From Chionoecetes opilio (lineage: Eukaryota; Arthropoda; Malacostraca; Decapoda; Majidae): 64,000 bases of DNA. The stretch covers positions 142,001 through 206,000 of the forward strand of contig JACEEZ010013551.1 in assembly GCA_016584305.1 (NCBI GenBank). Direction: 5' to 3'. The position numbers and the translations under genes are program-made. Of this stretch, positions 27,637 to 40,572 are shown one piece after another. The notes beneath the pieces are model-generated. The model saw nothing but the letters and a program-made list of their open reading frames with translations, was not told the DNA's origin and did not search any database. Each line of letters begins with the position of its first letter. Within the stretch, counting starts at the first letter, position 1.

Positions 27637-30600
27637 CTGTGATACCTTGGAACTCGAACGCCCCTTGTCTCGAACAACTTCAAATTAGAATTTTTTTTGG
27701 GAGAATATTTCACTCAAGAATTCGAACGTTTCTTGGAATTCAATCAAAAGCCACGCATACGCATGGCGTTCAGGGTTGCCATTTGGTGTTTTTCATTACC
27801 AAATTAGGGTAAATTTGGTAATGACTACCAAAAATACCGTAAACCCCCCCAAAATAAAAATAAACAAATAAAAATGAGTACGTAGAGCTTATTTGAATCA
27901 CGCGCCAATCTATACTGTGTGGGAGGATGGGAGTGCCATGGATGTATACATGATAACTCAGTCACGCTCCTGTTGTCTTGTGGTAAACACCTCTGTACCC
28001 GGTCTGTGTTCGGACAATGGCGCACTTTTGTGGCCCGAAGTTTGTGGCTTTTGGGGCTGTTTCTGGCCTCCTGGAGGTGCTGTTGTTCCTCTGCTTTGTC
28101 CTGGCTGTGTTCCTGATGGCTCCCCCACCTGTAAAGCGATCGAAGAAGGTATTGTCTCTGGAGGTGATGCGGGAAATTCTTCAAGGGATTGATGAAAGTT
28201 GGTCTAGTTCTAGGATCATGGCACACTATGATCTTGCTAAGTCTACTCTTTCAGATATTAGGAGAATAAAAGATAAGCTCTTGGGTTATTCTGCTGTGTT
28301 TTCTTTTGCTTCTAAGACCAGAAGAAGGTTATTTAAGGGCGTAAGGAAGGTTATGGCTAAGCCAAAGTCAGTGGAATTAGATCAATGTGTTATGCAGTGG
28401 TTCTTGCAGCAACGTGCTAGTGGTGTGATGGTTCGTGGTACGGAGATGAAGATGGCTGCTGAGAAATTTGCTAGAGATAGGTCTGCCAAATTTCAAGGCA
28501 TCTGAAGGTTGGCTGTGTCGTTTCAAACTTTGACATGGTCTTACAAAGCGTAAGCCTTATGGTGAAAGTTTGGATGCCTCGGAAGAGCATACAGAGTAAT
28601 TTCGGCAGACATTGAAGGATTTAATCAAGAAGGAAAATCTTTTACTTGACCAAATCTACAGCGCTGACGAAACAGGCTTTTACTATCGCTCAATTCCCGA
28701 GAAAACCCTGGCCAGTGAGAAGGAGAAATCTGTGCCCGGTTGCAAGCTGTGCAAGTCGTGCGTGTCTGTTATGTGTTGTGCTAACACTGCAGGCATTCAC
28801 CACCTGACTTCTGTGGTGATAGGCAAGGCTGAACAGCCGTGTTGTCTCAGTGGGATAATGAATAATCTCCCAGTTGTTTATGACCATTCGAAGATGGCTT
28901 GGCTTATTGCCAAGATCTCCAAGGATTGGTTTTATAAACATCTGGTGCCAGAGATAATTAATTTTCAGACGGGAGTCCTGCATTACAGCCACGACCGAGT
29001 CCGAGCTCTCCTCCTCGACAATGCACCCACGCAGCCTGTCGAGAGTGAGTTGGTTGGTGATAAAGGTCGTATCAGGGTCATGTATTTGCCTCCTAATACA
29101 ACTTCACTCATTCAACCAATGGACCAGGGTATTCTCGTGGCTATGAAACGGCTGTACCGGCAGAGGTTTTTAGAGCAGGTAATGGTGGTGATTGACGAGG
29201 AAGACAGGTATGTTGGCCAGCTGACACTCGACAACCTGCGCAAGTATGATCTCAAATCTGTCATTTTCAACCTGACTCGTGCTTGGAAGGATGTTTCAGC
29301 CAGAAGCCTGTCTAATGGCTGGAATTGTCTGATTTGTGGCACTGATCCAGTGATTGAATATGAGGGATTTGAGACTGCTGACTTTCATCGCCACATTGTG
29401 CAGGCTGGGGAAACAGCGACTGAAGAAGATGTTAGTGATTGGTTGGATGGTGATGAAGGTGACCTTGAGTATCAGACACTGACGGACGCTGAGATTGCTT
29501 GCTAATTCGGTTCTACACCCGGATCAGCAAGACTAGTGACGATGACGATGACGTACTGCCGACTCGACCAACGGCATCTGCCGTACGGCAGGCAGCAGAA
29601 ACACTAGTTGAGCATTTAGAGCACCCATTTATACTGAAGCTGAACTACGTGTTTTTGCTACATCTCAACTGGAGATCCGTGATAAAATTCTTGCAACAAC
29701 TCTTGAGTTGCCGGACACTATGCCAGACAACCATAGACACCTTCTCTAAACCAGCTCTTTCTGGTCCTTTATCTTCACTATCCTCTAAAACCCCACCTTC
29801 GTCTCCTTCACCTATGGCTGCCTCACCATCCTCACCTGTTGCAGGTCCTTCAGGCATAGTCGGTCCAATGGAGTGACTCTGAATATCCGTGTTGGCTTTA
29901 TAGGCACATATGTTTATCCCGACATGTATATCTGATGCATGCACCTATTCTGCTAATAATGTCCATGTTTTAAGATTATTACTATGATGTGTCATGCCCA
30001 TGCCTCGTCATCTACCACATGCCGCCAGAGGGCAGCACCTCCTGGAGTCGACCACACCTTGTTTCCCAGACAGCAGGCACCCCCCTTTTCATGCCCTGCC
30101 TCACCCCACTGGTAGCAGGACACACGGCGCGTCAGAGAACTATAGACCCTTGTGTTGTGTGGATGTGTGTGGGTGACACTTAAGACATTGAGGTTGTGAA
30201 TACCTTTTGTGCATTGATAATAATATAGAACTTTAATTACATCGTGCTGTATAGGACCAATTCATTCTGTGTAAAAATAATAATATTATAAAACCTTGTG
30301 TTTTGAATTGCCGTTTTAGTTCCCCCGCTCGACGACTTATCTACTCTTACCAAAAAGTAAGTATATGTTACCTCGTACAAAGTGACCCGCATGGGGCTAA
30401 CATCCGGATTCACCACTGCCTTTGATCGTGAGTATCAGTGAGGGGGAGGAGGAGGTGGCTTTATAAGCTGCCACAAGTCGCCACTAGACCACACAGGAAT
30501 TATCATCATGACGGCATCAGAGGTGGTGAGTGTAAATACTGTACTGTACACTATACCTGTACAGTACTGTATTGTGTATCTTTACTGTAATTTATTTATT

Positions 30601-30861
30601 TCCATGATTTATCTTATGTTTATTTATATTTCCATGACTTTCAAATGTTCTGTATTCACCTAGAATTATGCTTATTATTTTTTTTTTTTTGGGGGGGAGG
30701 GGGGTATATAAATCCCCGCATTATTCAGGTCCTTGCATTACTCGAACCACTCCTTGGCCCAATTTTTCAACTATATCCTTCTCATAACTCTTCTTTTCCT
30801 CTCTCATTATGCACACGTATTAATTTCTCGCTAATTTATAGTATTCTATATTTCTTCTTGT
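27637..30861 (+). mobile_element. Tigger/pogo transposon with coding remnant; right end not found
   Basis: The left end CTGTGATACCTTGGAACTCGAACG follows TA and has the typical Tigger terminal form, with a second AATTCGAACGTTTCTTGGAA motif about 80 bp inside. The transposase remnant lies at 28116-29505. No matching inverted right end was seen before the LINE that begins near 30865, so the right end is lost or displaced. The right limit given is the LINE border. An almost identical copy (from 36260) belongs to the suspected false duplication. Confidence 0.7.
28116..29505 (+). pseudogene. Tigger/Jerky-like transposase (DDE_1), frameshifted
   Basis: Starts MAPPPVKRSKKVLSLEVMRE with an N-terminal psq-type helix-turn-helix (IMAHYDLAKSTLSDIRRIKD), then a CENP-B-type second DNA-binding region (KSVELDQCVMQWFLQQRASG, KMAAEKFARD). 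After a frameshift and stops near 28500-28600 comes the DDE_1 domain: IYSADETGFYYR (first Asp), RALLLDNAPTQP (second Asp) and NTTSLIQPMDQGIL (third Asp). All three catalytic Asp residues are kept. The tail is acidic (WLDGDEGDLEYQTLTDAEI). The family cuts and pastes at TA sites; CENP-B and Jerky are domesticated relatives. The start was chosen because it opens the conserved PPxKRxKKxLSLEVM run. Confidence 0.85.
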
Positions 30862-30864
30862 CAT

Positions 30865-31303
30865 GCCGGACTAGAACCCTCCTGGGGAGAGACAAGGAGA
30901 GGCATGTCAGGAGTCTCGCTGAGGATGTCGAGGGTCATTTGAATGCTAATGACCTCCGACCCGCCTACCGAGCCCTGTTGAAGCTCCGTTCCAAGTCTCC
31001 ATCTCGGGCGAGTGCTATTCGAACAGCAGATGGGCGCCTCGTGTCAGACATGGATGGGCAGATGGCTCGTTGGGCTGAGTACTTTGGGCAGTTGTTCACG
31101 GTAGACCCTACAACTGAGCAGCTTCACATCACTGGGTTACAGGCAGTGGATGCCGATCCTCCCATTGACAAAACCGCACCCTCTCTTGACGAAGTCAGAG
31201 AGGCTGTAGCAAAGTTGAGGGGTGGAAAGGCAGCTGGTGTTTGTAATATCAGTGCAGAGCTCCTCAAAGCTAGGGTGAGGCATGATCCGCGGGGTGCATG
31301 CTG
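30865..31303 (+). pseudogene. LINE ORF2 5' part (truncated by the assembly junction)
   Basis: Reads RTRTLLGRDKERHVRSLAED, LRPAYRALLKLRSKSPSRAS, MARWAEYFGQLFTVDP and LRGGKAAGVCNISAELLKAR, the region between endonuclease and RT in this LINE family. It stops at the N. The same segment at 39497-39934 continues into the full RT, so this is probably one and the same LINE copy. Confidence 0.8.
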
Positions 31304-31304
31304 N
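31304..31304. other. Single N: contig or scaffold junction
   Basis: The only ambiguous base in the window. It lies exactly at the end of duplication copy A and the start of copy B, in the middle of a LINE reading frame. Confidence 0.9.
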
Positions 31305-31819
31305 AAGGGGGAAAAAAATTTTAGACGAACTAAGGTTTGCCAGCGGGGGAAAGCTAAACAATTTTTTTGAAAAACGGGGGGACTCACGGGCCCGGAGCTC
31401 CCCGAGGATCAAGGCAGAAAGGGCTAAAAAAACTTCTAAGAATCTTAAAAAACCCAAATATCGAAGGTGGAGGGGAAAAACCCAACATCATACGAGAGGA
31501 ATTAGGAAAAGGTTTGGGCAAAGAGTTAGTTTTAGAAATGATGAGACAGTGTGGGATTTTGGTAAAAGCCGGGGGAAAAAGATAAAGAGGTCAATTTGTT
31601 AAAGATGTTTTTGGCCAATTCAAAAGTCCAAAAAAATTGGTTTTTTTAAATGTTTTTGAATTTTCTATGGGGGGAAACGTTTTGGGAAAGTTGAAGAAAA
31701 TTTGGCATGTTTTTGGGGAAAAAATATAAAGACCAGATTTCGGGATGGATTGCTAGGGCCCGTCAGTGGCCGATAGATCTTGGGACGGCACGATAAAAAG
31801 CAATTAAACAAAGGTTTTT

Positions 31820-34336
31820 AAATGGGGTGCAAAAAATAAAAAGTTTGAATTTTTTTTCCCTTTGGTGTAATGGTGCATCTACCCGAAACCATCGTATGCA
31901 AGTTTCCCTCAATCGGTTGTATTTGGGTGGGGGTTACAAACTTTGTTATTTACCTTTTATGCACGGGCTTTTTAAAGGAGGGATTCATCTCTTGAAGGGG
32001 GACAAGCCGGACACCCCTTCCCCGCGGGCTGCGGTCCCCCTTTGGTGATATTAGCCCCCCGTGGGGGGGGATCAGGGGGAGCCCCCCCACTCTTTGTGGC
32101 CGGCTTGGGGGGGGAAAGGGGAAGCCTTCGAGGCCCCGGGCTGTTATGGCAGGGGCCTCCACCGGGGGGGGAACTGGCGCTTTTTCCTCGTTTTTGTCGC
32201 CGGGGGTTAAAGGACGGGATGGCGCCACTCCTCGCTGGGCTGTGTGTTGACGACCGACCCCTCGTTCGGGGGGCACCCTCGACGTACGATTCCTCTTCCG
32301 CCACTTCCCGAGGGTTGGGGGCAAAAGTCGGTCTTGATATCAAGAGCTTCGAAGAGGCGGGGGGAAATTTTTCGTGGAAAAGGGGGGCGTGTTGCCGCAG
32401 GAACTTGTGATGTGGGGGTTTATTCGCTTGGGCGGGTTCCTCGGTCCTTCTCGTAGGAATGGTGTACAATTGCTTTTTTGTTGGAGACAGGGGACGTGAG
32501 CAACGTGACGGGGCAATGAGATCTTCCTAAAGTAAAAAATGGCGGCTCAGATGGTAAGCAGGCCTTCCGAATACTTTTGTCGTGGGAAAAGGATGCCCCT
32601 TAGCAACCCAAAGATTTTGGGCGGGGCGTAGGATGGAACCGTCGATTCGAAACCACCAGGATAATCTGGGTTGCGAACATAAACCGTGGGGGGTGACATT
32701 TCTCGAGGGGGACGACCCCAGTCGCTGCTCCCGAAAAAAGATCATCTTCAAGCGTAAATGATACGCGCCATCCAACCGCTCGATGAAGCGCCCCCGGGCT
32801 ACGGATGAGGTCTTGGGAAAACGCCGCCGGAAAAGGATGCTCAGCTCACGAGTTCCTTATAGTCGCAGGGGGTGCTTTGTCTGAAGCGCGTTTCAAACCT
32901 TGAATGAGATCGTCCCTTTTGGGACCAAGTCTCCGGCAGATCTTCTTTGGGTGGGAGGGTTTTTTCCGTCGGTTGAGTAAACCATAGCTTGAAGCGGAGA
33001 AGATGGTGATCTCGGACCGAAATACCCCAAACCGGAAAGGCCCTTCTCAAGGACAATTTCGTGGACTTGATGATGGCAACAGGAAACGAGGGTCGGCCAA
33101 TTTCTGTTGAAAGATGGTGCATGCACCATTGATGGCCCCAGTGTTGGCACTGGTTGTGTCGAAGCCCCGCCAGACTCTTCCTGGACCCCCCGTCTTCTAG
33201 AGCCCAACACAGCTGTACGGGGCATCCCAGTTCGGAGTGCAGTTTCGGGACCCCTGGGAGTTCTCCACTCCTTTTCTCCGTGACGAGGTGGCGATCTTTC
33301 GGCCGAGTGCCACGTCCTGGGGAAGGGGATTTTCCGCCCCAATGAACGGTAAGGGGGTAAGGGGGACTAAAATTCTCTTTGATGTCCTTCCCAAAATGCC
33401 TGTACTTCGCTCTTCCCTGTCGAATGGACTCGGGTTCACACAAGCTCTTGTGGATCGGGGCCCAAGTATTGCCGTAGCCGCCAAAATTCAAGGGCTTGGG
33501 CGGCTACGACCCCAGTTCTGTCGGGGGCTCCGAAAAATCAGGGATAGGACGGACTTCGTGCCCCGTTCCTCAACGTTTGGGGGAGAAGCGCCCCGGCTAA
33601 AAGAAGAAGCATGTGTTGGAGCGTTGGCTGGACTTGATGATCGGGACGATGACGACTCCAGTCCCCATCTTTTTCCCCTTTTGGCATCTTTAGGGCTACG
33701 TGAGAGAGAGCTTTCCGTCGGCAAACCATTCTTTCAGCTTTTTGCCAGACCCCCCTGCCCCCGCCCCCCCTTCCCCCGCGGGGGAAAGAAGGAATTTCCC
33801 TTGTCTTCAGGAAATGGTATCAGGTGGGGGTGTCGGATGGGCGTGCCCAAAAAGGTTTTGGGAGACTTCTTGGAAGGTCTTCGGGGGGGGGACTCCCGAG
33901 TTTTCTTTCTTTTGCTCAGGGCTTCCACTCGTCGAAAGTCCAGTAATTTCCTCCTCCCCCCTAGTTTTTGCGTGGGGGGGACCCTTAGCTCGTGTCCAAA
34001 AGTCGAGGACCTCCTTTGCAGCCTCAGCGCACTCTGCTGCACCCTCTTTTTCTCTTCCTTTGGCGTAAAAAATTGTCGAAACGCTCCACGGGTGGGAAAA
34101 ATTTTGCTCCTGTGATAGTAGGAACACTGGCCAAGAAGCCAAAAATTCATTTTCTTTCTCGTGGGGCAGACCCAGGGCGAAAAAAAGGAAATGTTCAGAT
34201 CGATCCCCCCTCTAAAAAATCAACCGTTATTTCCCGAAACTTTGAACCAAATTTTCTAAGTACAGGCAGAAACCCCAAAAAATCTTTAAAAAAAAATTTA
34301 CTTTTAAAAAAATTTCCCCTAGCCTATTTGGGACCC
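31820..34336 (-). mobile_element. Noisy second copy of hAT-like element A (within duplication copy B)
   Basis: Aligns over its length with 23050-25725 but with pervasive small indels. The ends are recognisable as TGGGGTGCA at the left and GGGACCC at the right. It should be treated as the same locus read twice unless shown otherwise. Confidence 0.75.
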
Positions 34337-35468
34337 TGTTTTAAAGTTTAGGTTTAGAGAATGTGTGGAATTTTCCCCCCATGCAAAAGACAAGACCTCA
34401 GTTTGCCTTGCACAAAGAGATGGGTCTTGATACCCAGCAAAAAATTTAAAATTTCTGGAATATCAGAGTAATATGCCTTAGGTCCCTTTCACTTTGCTTT
34501 TGGGATAAGCCAGAAGCACTTCTGCTTGGGTGGGTCTCGAGGAGCACCGGAGCAATCAGACCGGTTTTTTCAGAATAAATTGTGATAAGGGGGGAAAGGA
34601 AAAAATAGTTTCACAGTAACAGCAGGGTTTTGAAGTTAGGAAAAAGGGCAAAAAATGTTGGGCGGTCTCCAAGGGAATAGGAATAGGGAATACGGGGAGG
34701 GTGCTGCCCAGCTGATTAGGTCTAAAAATAGCAAAGTTGAAGGTTGGGTTTACCAGGTTGGTCAGTGAAAGAGGATGATTGCCAAAATTTTTGGTGAAAA
34801 ATTGAAATCACCAAGAATGAGACTTTTAGCAAAGGAAAACATAAAAGGGGGCTCCACTTTGGATGTTAAATAAACGAAAAATTTTTCTTAGTCTTTTGGA
34901 GTTTTGCTGAGAGAATACAGAACAGATAAATTTAGTAATAGAGTGACACTGAAGTCAAAGCCAGACGGTGGAAAAATTTGAAGATTCAAGACCGTGGGCA
35001 CGAATCAATGGTCTTTTCAAAAATATATGCAACACAGGCTTTTTGGGTTTTCAAAAAGAAAATGAGAAAAAAAAGAGGGAAAAATAAAAAAACTGCTGCC
35101 ACTCTAATGTGACAGTTGGGCATCCCTTCTTTTTTCCCCCTAAAAAAACATATTTTCATTTTGTCAAGTGTGTCCCCATGTTTTTCCTTTCTGAAACCCC
35201 TTACTACTTTTTTTTTTCCTTTTAAATGATTTGACAAGATGTCCTTCAAATTCTTCTAACAATTTCCCCTTCTCTTCTTTTTCTTTCTATTTCCTATTTT
35301 TTTTTCTCTATTCCCAAAATTCAAAATTTTCTAGTGAAAAATTTTTACTTCTTTATGTTATTCAGGCATCCCCATTTCTTAGTTTTTTTGTATGCCCTCT
35401 TTTTGTATCGACCTTCTCTTTGCTCCATGATTCACTAGAGTGGGGGTTTTTGCAATGTATGTTCAAAC

Positions 35469-35633
35469 CTTGTATTTTGAGGGGGGGTAACATTAAAAGA
35501 GGGGGTCCACCCAACCGGGATGTCTTAGGAGCTAGTAACGTAATCCTCCTTTTTTGGAAAACCCTTTTAAGCATGGTTGCCAGTAGGTCCTTGTTTTTGT
35601 GGGCAGCCCCTCTGGTTTTTTTATAAACACCCC
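35469..35633 (-). pseudogene. Noisy second copy of the MELK C-lobe exon (probable assembly artefact)
   Basis: This stretch aligns base for base with the exon at 26859-27029 but carries many small indels, mostly in homopolymers, so no frame stays open. It lies inside the 31305-39934 block that repeats 22485-31303. It should not be counted as a second exon unless the duplication is confirmed. Confidence 0.75.
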
Positions 35634-36741
35634 TCTTTTTAAGAAAAAAGCCCCTTTTTTAAACCCGGTATTTTGGGGGCATAAATGAAAAATCTTTTTC
35701 CCCTACATAAGCTTTCTACCAACATATGGGGTCCCCCTAAACCAGAGCAGCTCGATAATTAAACAAAAATAATAAAAAATAATTAATAAAAAAATAACAT
35801 ATACAAAATAAAAAAATATTTTAAAAAAAAAAAATAGTTAAAAAAAAAAAAATAATGAATACATTAGCGTTTGTGAAATTATTCCAAAGAAAATTTTTTT
35901 TTTAAATTACAAAAAAACTTAATTTTTTCAAAATGAAAAATCAGTAAAAAATTTATAATAATATAAATGTTTTAATCATCTCAATCTTACAAAAAAAAAA
36001 AAATTTTTAAAAAATTACAAATTTTTTCCCCTAAAAAAAAGATAAATTTTTCAAAAGTCCCCCTGCAAATTTTCACACAAAATTTTCCCTTTTAATTTTT
36101 CATTCATTGTCTTATTGCCTTTTTTAAACCTTTATGTATATTTTCCTAAATCTAAGTTATCCAGTTTTTTTGAGTTCATATTCATTTATGTAAAATGCCA
36201 GGATATAGGTACTCATATATACTTCATTATAACCATATTCACACATACAGATATCTATACTGTGATACCTTGGAACTCGAACGCCCCTTGTCTCGAACAA
36301 CTTCAAATTAGAATTTTTTTTGGGAGAATATTTCACTCAAGAATTCGAACGTTTCTTGGAATTCAATCAAAAGCCACGCATACGCATGGCGTTCAGGGTT
36401 GCCATTTGGTGTTTTTTCATTACCAAATTAGGGTAAATTTGGTAATGAACTACCAAAAATACCGTAAACCCCCCCAAAATAAAAATAAACAAATAAAATG
36501 AGTACGTAGAGCTTATTTGAATCACGCGCCAATCTATACTGTGTGGGAGGATGGGAGTGCCATGGATGTATACATGATAACTCAGTCACGCTCCTGTTTG
36601 TCTTGTGGTAAACACCTCTCGTACCCGGTCTGTGTTCGGCAATGGCGCACTTTTGTGGCCCGAAGTTTGTGGCTTTTGGGGCTGTTTCTGGCCTCCTGGA
36701 GGGTGCTGTTGTTCCTCTGCTTTGTCCTGGCTGTGTTCCTG

Positions 36742-38130
36742 ATGGCTCCCCCACCTGTAAAGCGATCGAAGAAGGTATTGTCTCTGGAGGTGATGCGGGA
36801 AATTCTTCAAGGGATTGATGAAAGTTGGTCTAGTTCTAGGATCATGGCACACTATGATCTTGCTAAGTCTACTCTTTCAGATATTAGGAGAATAAAAGAT
36901 AAGCTCTTGGGTTATTCTGCTGTGTTTTCTTTTGCTTCTAAGACCAGAAAAGGTTATTTAAGGGCGTAAGGAAGGTTATGGCTAAGCAAAGTCAGTGGAA
37001 TTAGATCAATGTGTTATGCAGTGGTTTCTTGCAGCAACGTGCTAGTGGTGTGATGGTTTCGTGGTACGGAGATGAAGATGGCTGCTGAGAAATTTGCTAG
37101 AGATAGGTCTGCCAAATTTCAAGGCATCTGAAGGTTGGCTGTGTCGTTTCAAACTTTGACATGGTCTTACAAAGCGTAAGCCTTATGGTGAAAGTTTGGA
37201 TGCCTCGGAAGAGCATACAGAGTAATTTCGGCAGACATTGAAGGATTTAATCAAGAAGGAAAATCTTTTACTTGACCAAATCTACAGCGCTGACGAACAG
37301 GCTTTTACTATCGCTCAATTCCCGAGAAAAACCCTGGCCAGTGAGAAGGAGAAATCTGTGCCCGGTTGCAAGCTGTGCAAGTCGTGCGGTCTGTTATGTG
37401 TTGTGCTAACACTGCAGGCATTCACCACCTGACTTCTGTGGTGATAGGCAAGGCTGAACAGCCGTGTTGTCTCAGTGGGATAATGAATAATCTCCCAGTT
37501 GTTTATGACCATTCGAAGATGGCTTGGCTTATTGCCAAGATCTCCAAGGATGGGTTTTATAACATCTGGTGCCAGAGATAATTAATTTTCAGACGGGAGT
37601 CCTGCATTACAGCCACGACCGAGTCCGAGCTCTCCCCTCGACAATGCACCCACGCAGCCTGTCGAGAGTGAGTTGGTTGGTGATAAAGGTCGTATCAGGG
37701 TCATGTATTTGCCCCTAATACAACTTCACTCATTCAACCAATGGACCAGGGTATCTCGTGGCTATGAAACGGCTTTACCGGCAGAGGTTTTTAGAGCAGG
37801 TAATGGTGGTGATTGACGAGGAAGACAGGTATGTTGGCCAGCTGACACTCGACAACCTGCGCAAAGTATGAATCTCAAATCTGTCCATTTTCAACCTGAC
37901 TCGTGCTTGGAAGGATGTTTCAGCCAGAAGCCTGTCTAATGGCTGGAATTGTCTGATTTGTGGCACTGATCCAGTGATTGAATATGAGGGATTTGAGACT
38001 GCTGACTTTCATCAGCCACATTGTGCAGGCTGGGGAAACAGCGACTGAAGAAGATGTTAGTGATTGGTTGGATGGTGATGAAGGTGACCCTTGAGTATCA
38101 GACACTGACGGACGCTGAGAATTGCTTGCT
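36742..38130 (+). pseudogene. Second copy of the Tigger transposase remnant (within duplication copy B)
   Basis: The same gene as 28116-29505, with extra single-base indels (for example in the first Asp region, ADEQAF instead of ADETGF, and in the second Asp region). The differences are the kind expected of unpolished sequence rather than of evolution. Confidence 0.75.
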
Positions 38131-39496
38131 AATTCGGTTCTACACCCGGATCAGCAAGACTAGGACGATGACGATGACGTACTGCCGACTCGACCAACGG
38201 CATCTGCCGTACGGCAGGCAGCAGAAACACTAGTTGAGCATTTAGAGCACCCATTTATACTGAAGCTGAAACTACGTGTTTTTGCTACATCTCAACTGGA
38301 GATCCGTGATAAAATTCTTGCAACAACTCTTGAGTTGCCGGACACTATGCCAGACAACCATAGACACCTTCTCTAAACCAGCTCTTTCTGGTCCTTTATC
38401 TTCACTATCCTCTAAAACCCCACCTTCGTCTCCTTCACCTATGGCTGCCTCACCATCCTCACCTGTTGCAGGTCCTTCAGGCATAGTCGGTCCAATGGAG
38501 TGACTCTGAATATCCGTGTTGGCTTTATAGGCACATATGTTTATCCCGACATGTATATCTGATGCATGCACCTATTCTGCTAATAATGTCCATGTTTTTA
38601 AGATTATTACTATGATGTGTCATGCCCATGCCTCGTCATCTACCACATGCCGCCAGAGGGCAGCACCTCCTGGAGTCGACCACACCTTGTTTCCCAGACA
38701 GCAGGCACCCCCCTTTTCATGCCCTGCCTCACCCCACTGGTAGCAGGACACACGGCGCGTCAGAGAACTATAGACCCTTGTGTTGTGTGGATGTGTGGTG
38801 GGTGACACTTAAGACATTGAGGTTGTGAATACCTTTTGTGCATTGATAATAAATAGAACTTTAATTACATCGTGCTGTATAGGACCAATTCATTCTGTGT
38901 AAAAATAATAATATTATAAAACCTTGTGTTTTTGAATTGCCGTTTTAGTTCCCCCGCTCGACGACTTATCTACTCTTACCAAAAAGTAAGTATATGTTAC
39001 CTCGTACAAAGTGACCCGCATGGGGCTAACATCCGGATTCACCACTGCCTTTGATCGTGAGTATCAGTGAGGGGGAGGAGGAGTGGCTTTATAAGCTGCC
39101 ACAAGTCGCCACTAGACCCACACAGGAATTATCATCATGACGGCATCAGAGGTGGTGAGTGTAAATACTGTACTGTACACTATACCTGTACAGTACTGTA
39201 TTGTGTATCTTTACTGTAATTTATTTATTTCCATGATTTATCTTATGTTTATTTATATTTCCATGACTTTCAAATGTTCTGTATTCACCTAGAATTATGC
39301 TTATTATTATTTTTTTTTGGGGGGGGAGGGGGGTATATAAATCCCCGCATTATTCAGGTCCTTGCATTACTCGAACCACTCCTTGGCCCAATTTTTCAAC
39401 TATATCCTTCTCATAACTCTTCTTTTCCTCTCTCATTATGCACACGTATTAATTTCTCGCTAATTTATAGTATTCTATATTTCTTCTTGTCATGCC

Positions 39497-40436
39497 GGAC
39501 TAGAACCCTCCTGGGGAGAGACAAGGAGAGGTATGTCAGGAGTCTCGCTGAGGATGTCGAGGGTCATTTGAATGCTAATGACCTCCGACCCGCCTACCGA
39601 GCCCTGTTGAAGCTCCGTTCCAAGTCTCCATCTCGGGCGAGTGCTATTCGAACAGCAGATGGGCGCCTCGTGTCAGACATGGATGGGCAGATGGCTCGTT
39701 GGGCTGAGTACTTTGGGCAGTTGTTCACGGTAGACCCTACAACTGAGCAGCTTCACATCACTGGGTTACAGGCAGTGGATGCCGATCCTCCCATTGACAA
39801 AACCGCACCCTCTCTTGACGAAGTCAGAGAGGCTGTAGCAAAGTTGAGGGGTGGAAAGGCAGCTGGTGTTTGTAATATCAGTGCAGAGCTCCTCAAAGCT
39901 AGGGGTGAGGCCATGATCCGCGGGTTGCATGCTGTCCTGACTGCCGTGTGGCAATCAGGTACCATTTGTCCTGACTGGAAAAGGGGGCTGGTCGTCCCTA
40001 TCTGGAAAGGGAAAGAGGACCATCAGGACTGCAAAAATTACCGCGGTATTACACTGCTCAGCGTGCCAGGCAAGGTGCTTGCCCATTTATTGCTGACACG
40101 GATCCGCAGTCATCTGCTGAAGCATCAGAGACCTCAGCAGTCTGGGTTCACGCCTGTTAAGTCAACAACGGACCGTATCCTAGCGCTTCGTGTCCTGGTG
40201 GAACGCCGACGTGAGTTTCGACAGGGGATGCTTGCAGCCTATGCTGATCTCAAGAAGGCGTTTGATCTTCTGCGACTTTGCGGGACTCCTGCAAGGACTA
40301 TTGGTTTGATGACTGGTCTGTATTCTGGGACTGAGAGTGCTGTGAAGTGTGGGGGAGGTGTATCCAGCTTCTTTCCTGTTAATACAGGAGTGAGGCAATG
40401 GTGCGTCCTTGCCCCGACACTTTTCAACACTTGTAT
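39497..40436 (+). pseudogene. LINE ORF2 5' and RT part, interrupted by hAT-like element B
   Basis: An open stretch from the linker through the RT core: VRSLAEDVEGHLNANDLRPA, GLVVPIWKGKEDHQDCKNYR, GITLLSVPGKVLAHLLLTRI, QSGFTPVKSTTDRIL, AAYADLKKAFD, then LLRLCGTPARTIGL, GLYSGTESAVKCGGGVSSFF, VLAPTLFNTCI. Compared with the minus-strand copy at 48838-50369, nine codons after KKAFD are deleted. The frame is broken at FNTC by the transposon at 40437-43433 and resumes at 43442. NYRGITLLSVPGKV and LKKAFDSVH place it with RTE/CR1-L2-like LINEs; the clade is unresolved. Confidence 0.85.
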
Positions 40437-40572
40437 TAGGGTGACACTTATTTTTTTACTTTCGAAAAATAAAAAAGGCAGTTGATTTTCTGGTTCGTAT
40501 TAGCCTAAAAATGTCACATACAAAGTTTCACCCTGATCAAATAATATTTAGCCGTGCCTCATCGCACTTGAA

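Larger units (their letters stand above)
22485..31303. repeat. Large direct duplication, copy A (clean copy)
   Basis: This 8.8 kb block recurs in the same orientation at 31305-39934. It contains part of a decayed LINE, a complete hAT-like transposon, a MELK exon, a Tigger element and the start of a LINE. Copy A ends within the LINE at the base before the only N in the window (31304). The homologous position in copy B is 39934, where the LINE simply continues. This is what two unmerged overlapping contig ends would look like. Confidence 0.85.
31305..39934. repeat. Large direct duplication, copy B (noisy, likely false duplication)
   Basis: It repeats copy A in the same order. From 31305 to about 36100 it is full of small indels and swollen homopolymer runs of A, T, C and G. 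From about 36115 onward it differs from copy A only by scattered single-base indels. It contains the corresponding hAT-like element (about 31820-34336), MELK exon (35469-35633), Tigger element (from about 36260, coding remnants 36742-38130) and LINE 5' part (39497 onward). The error pattern is typical of unpolished long-read contig ends. Confidence 0.85.

Noticed and set aside
31305..39934. Genuine recent tandem duplication with a second MELK exon and transposase
   Set aside because: The junction is an N and one copy is noisy exactly from the junction; the artefact explanation is simpler, though not proven.
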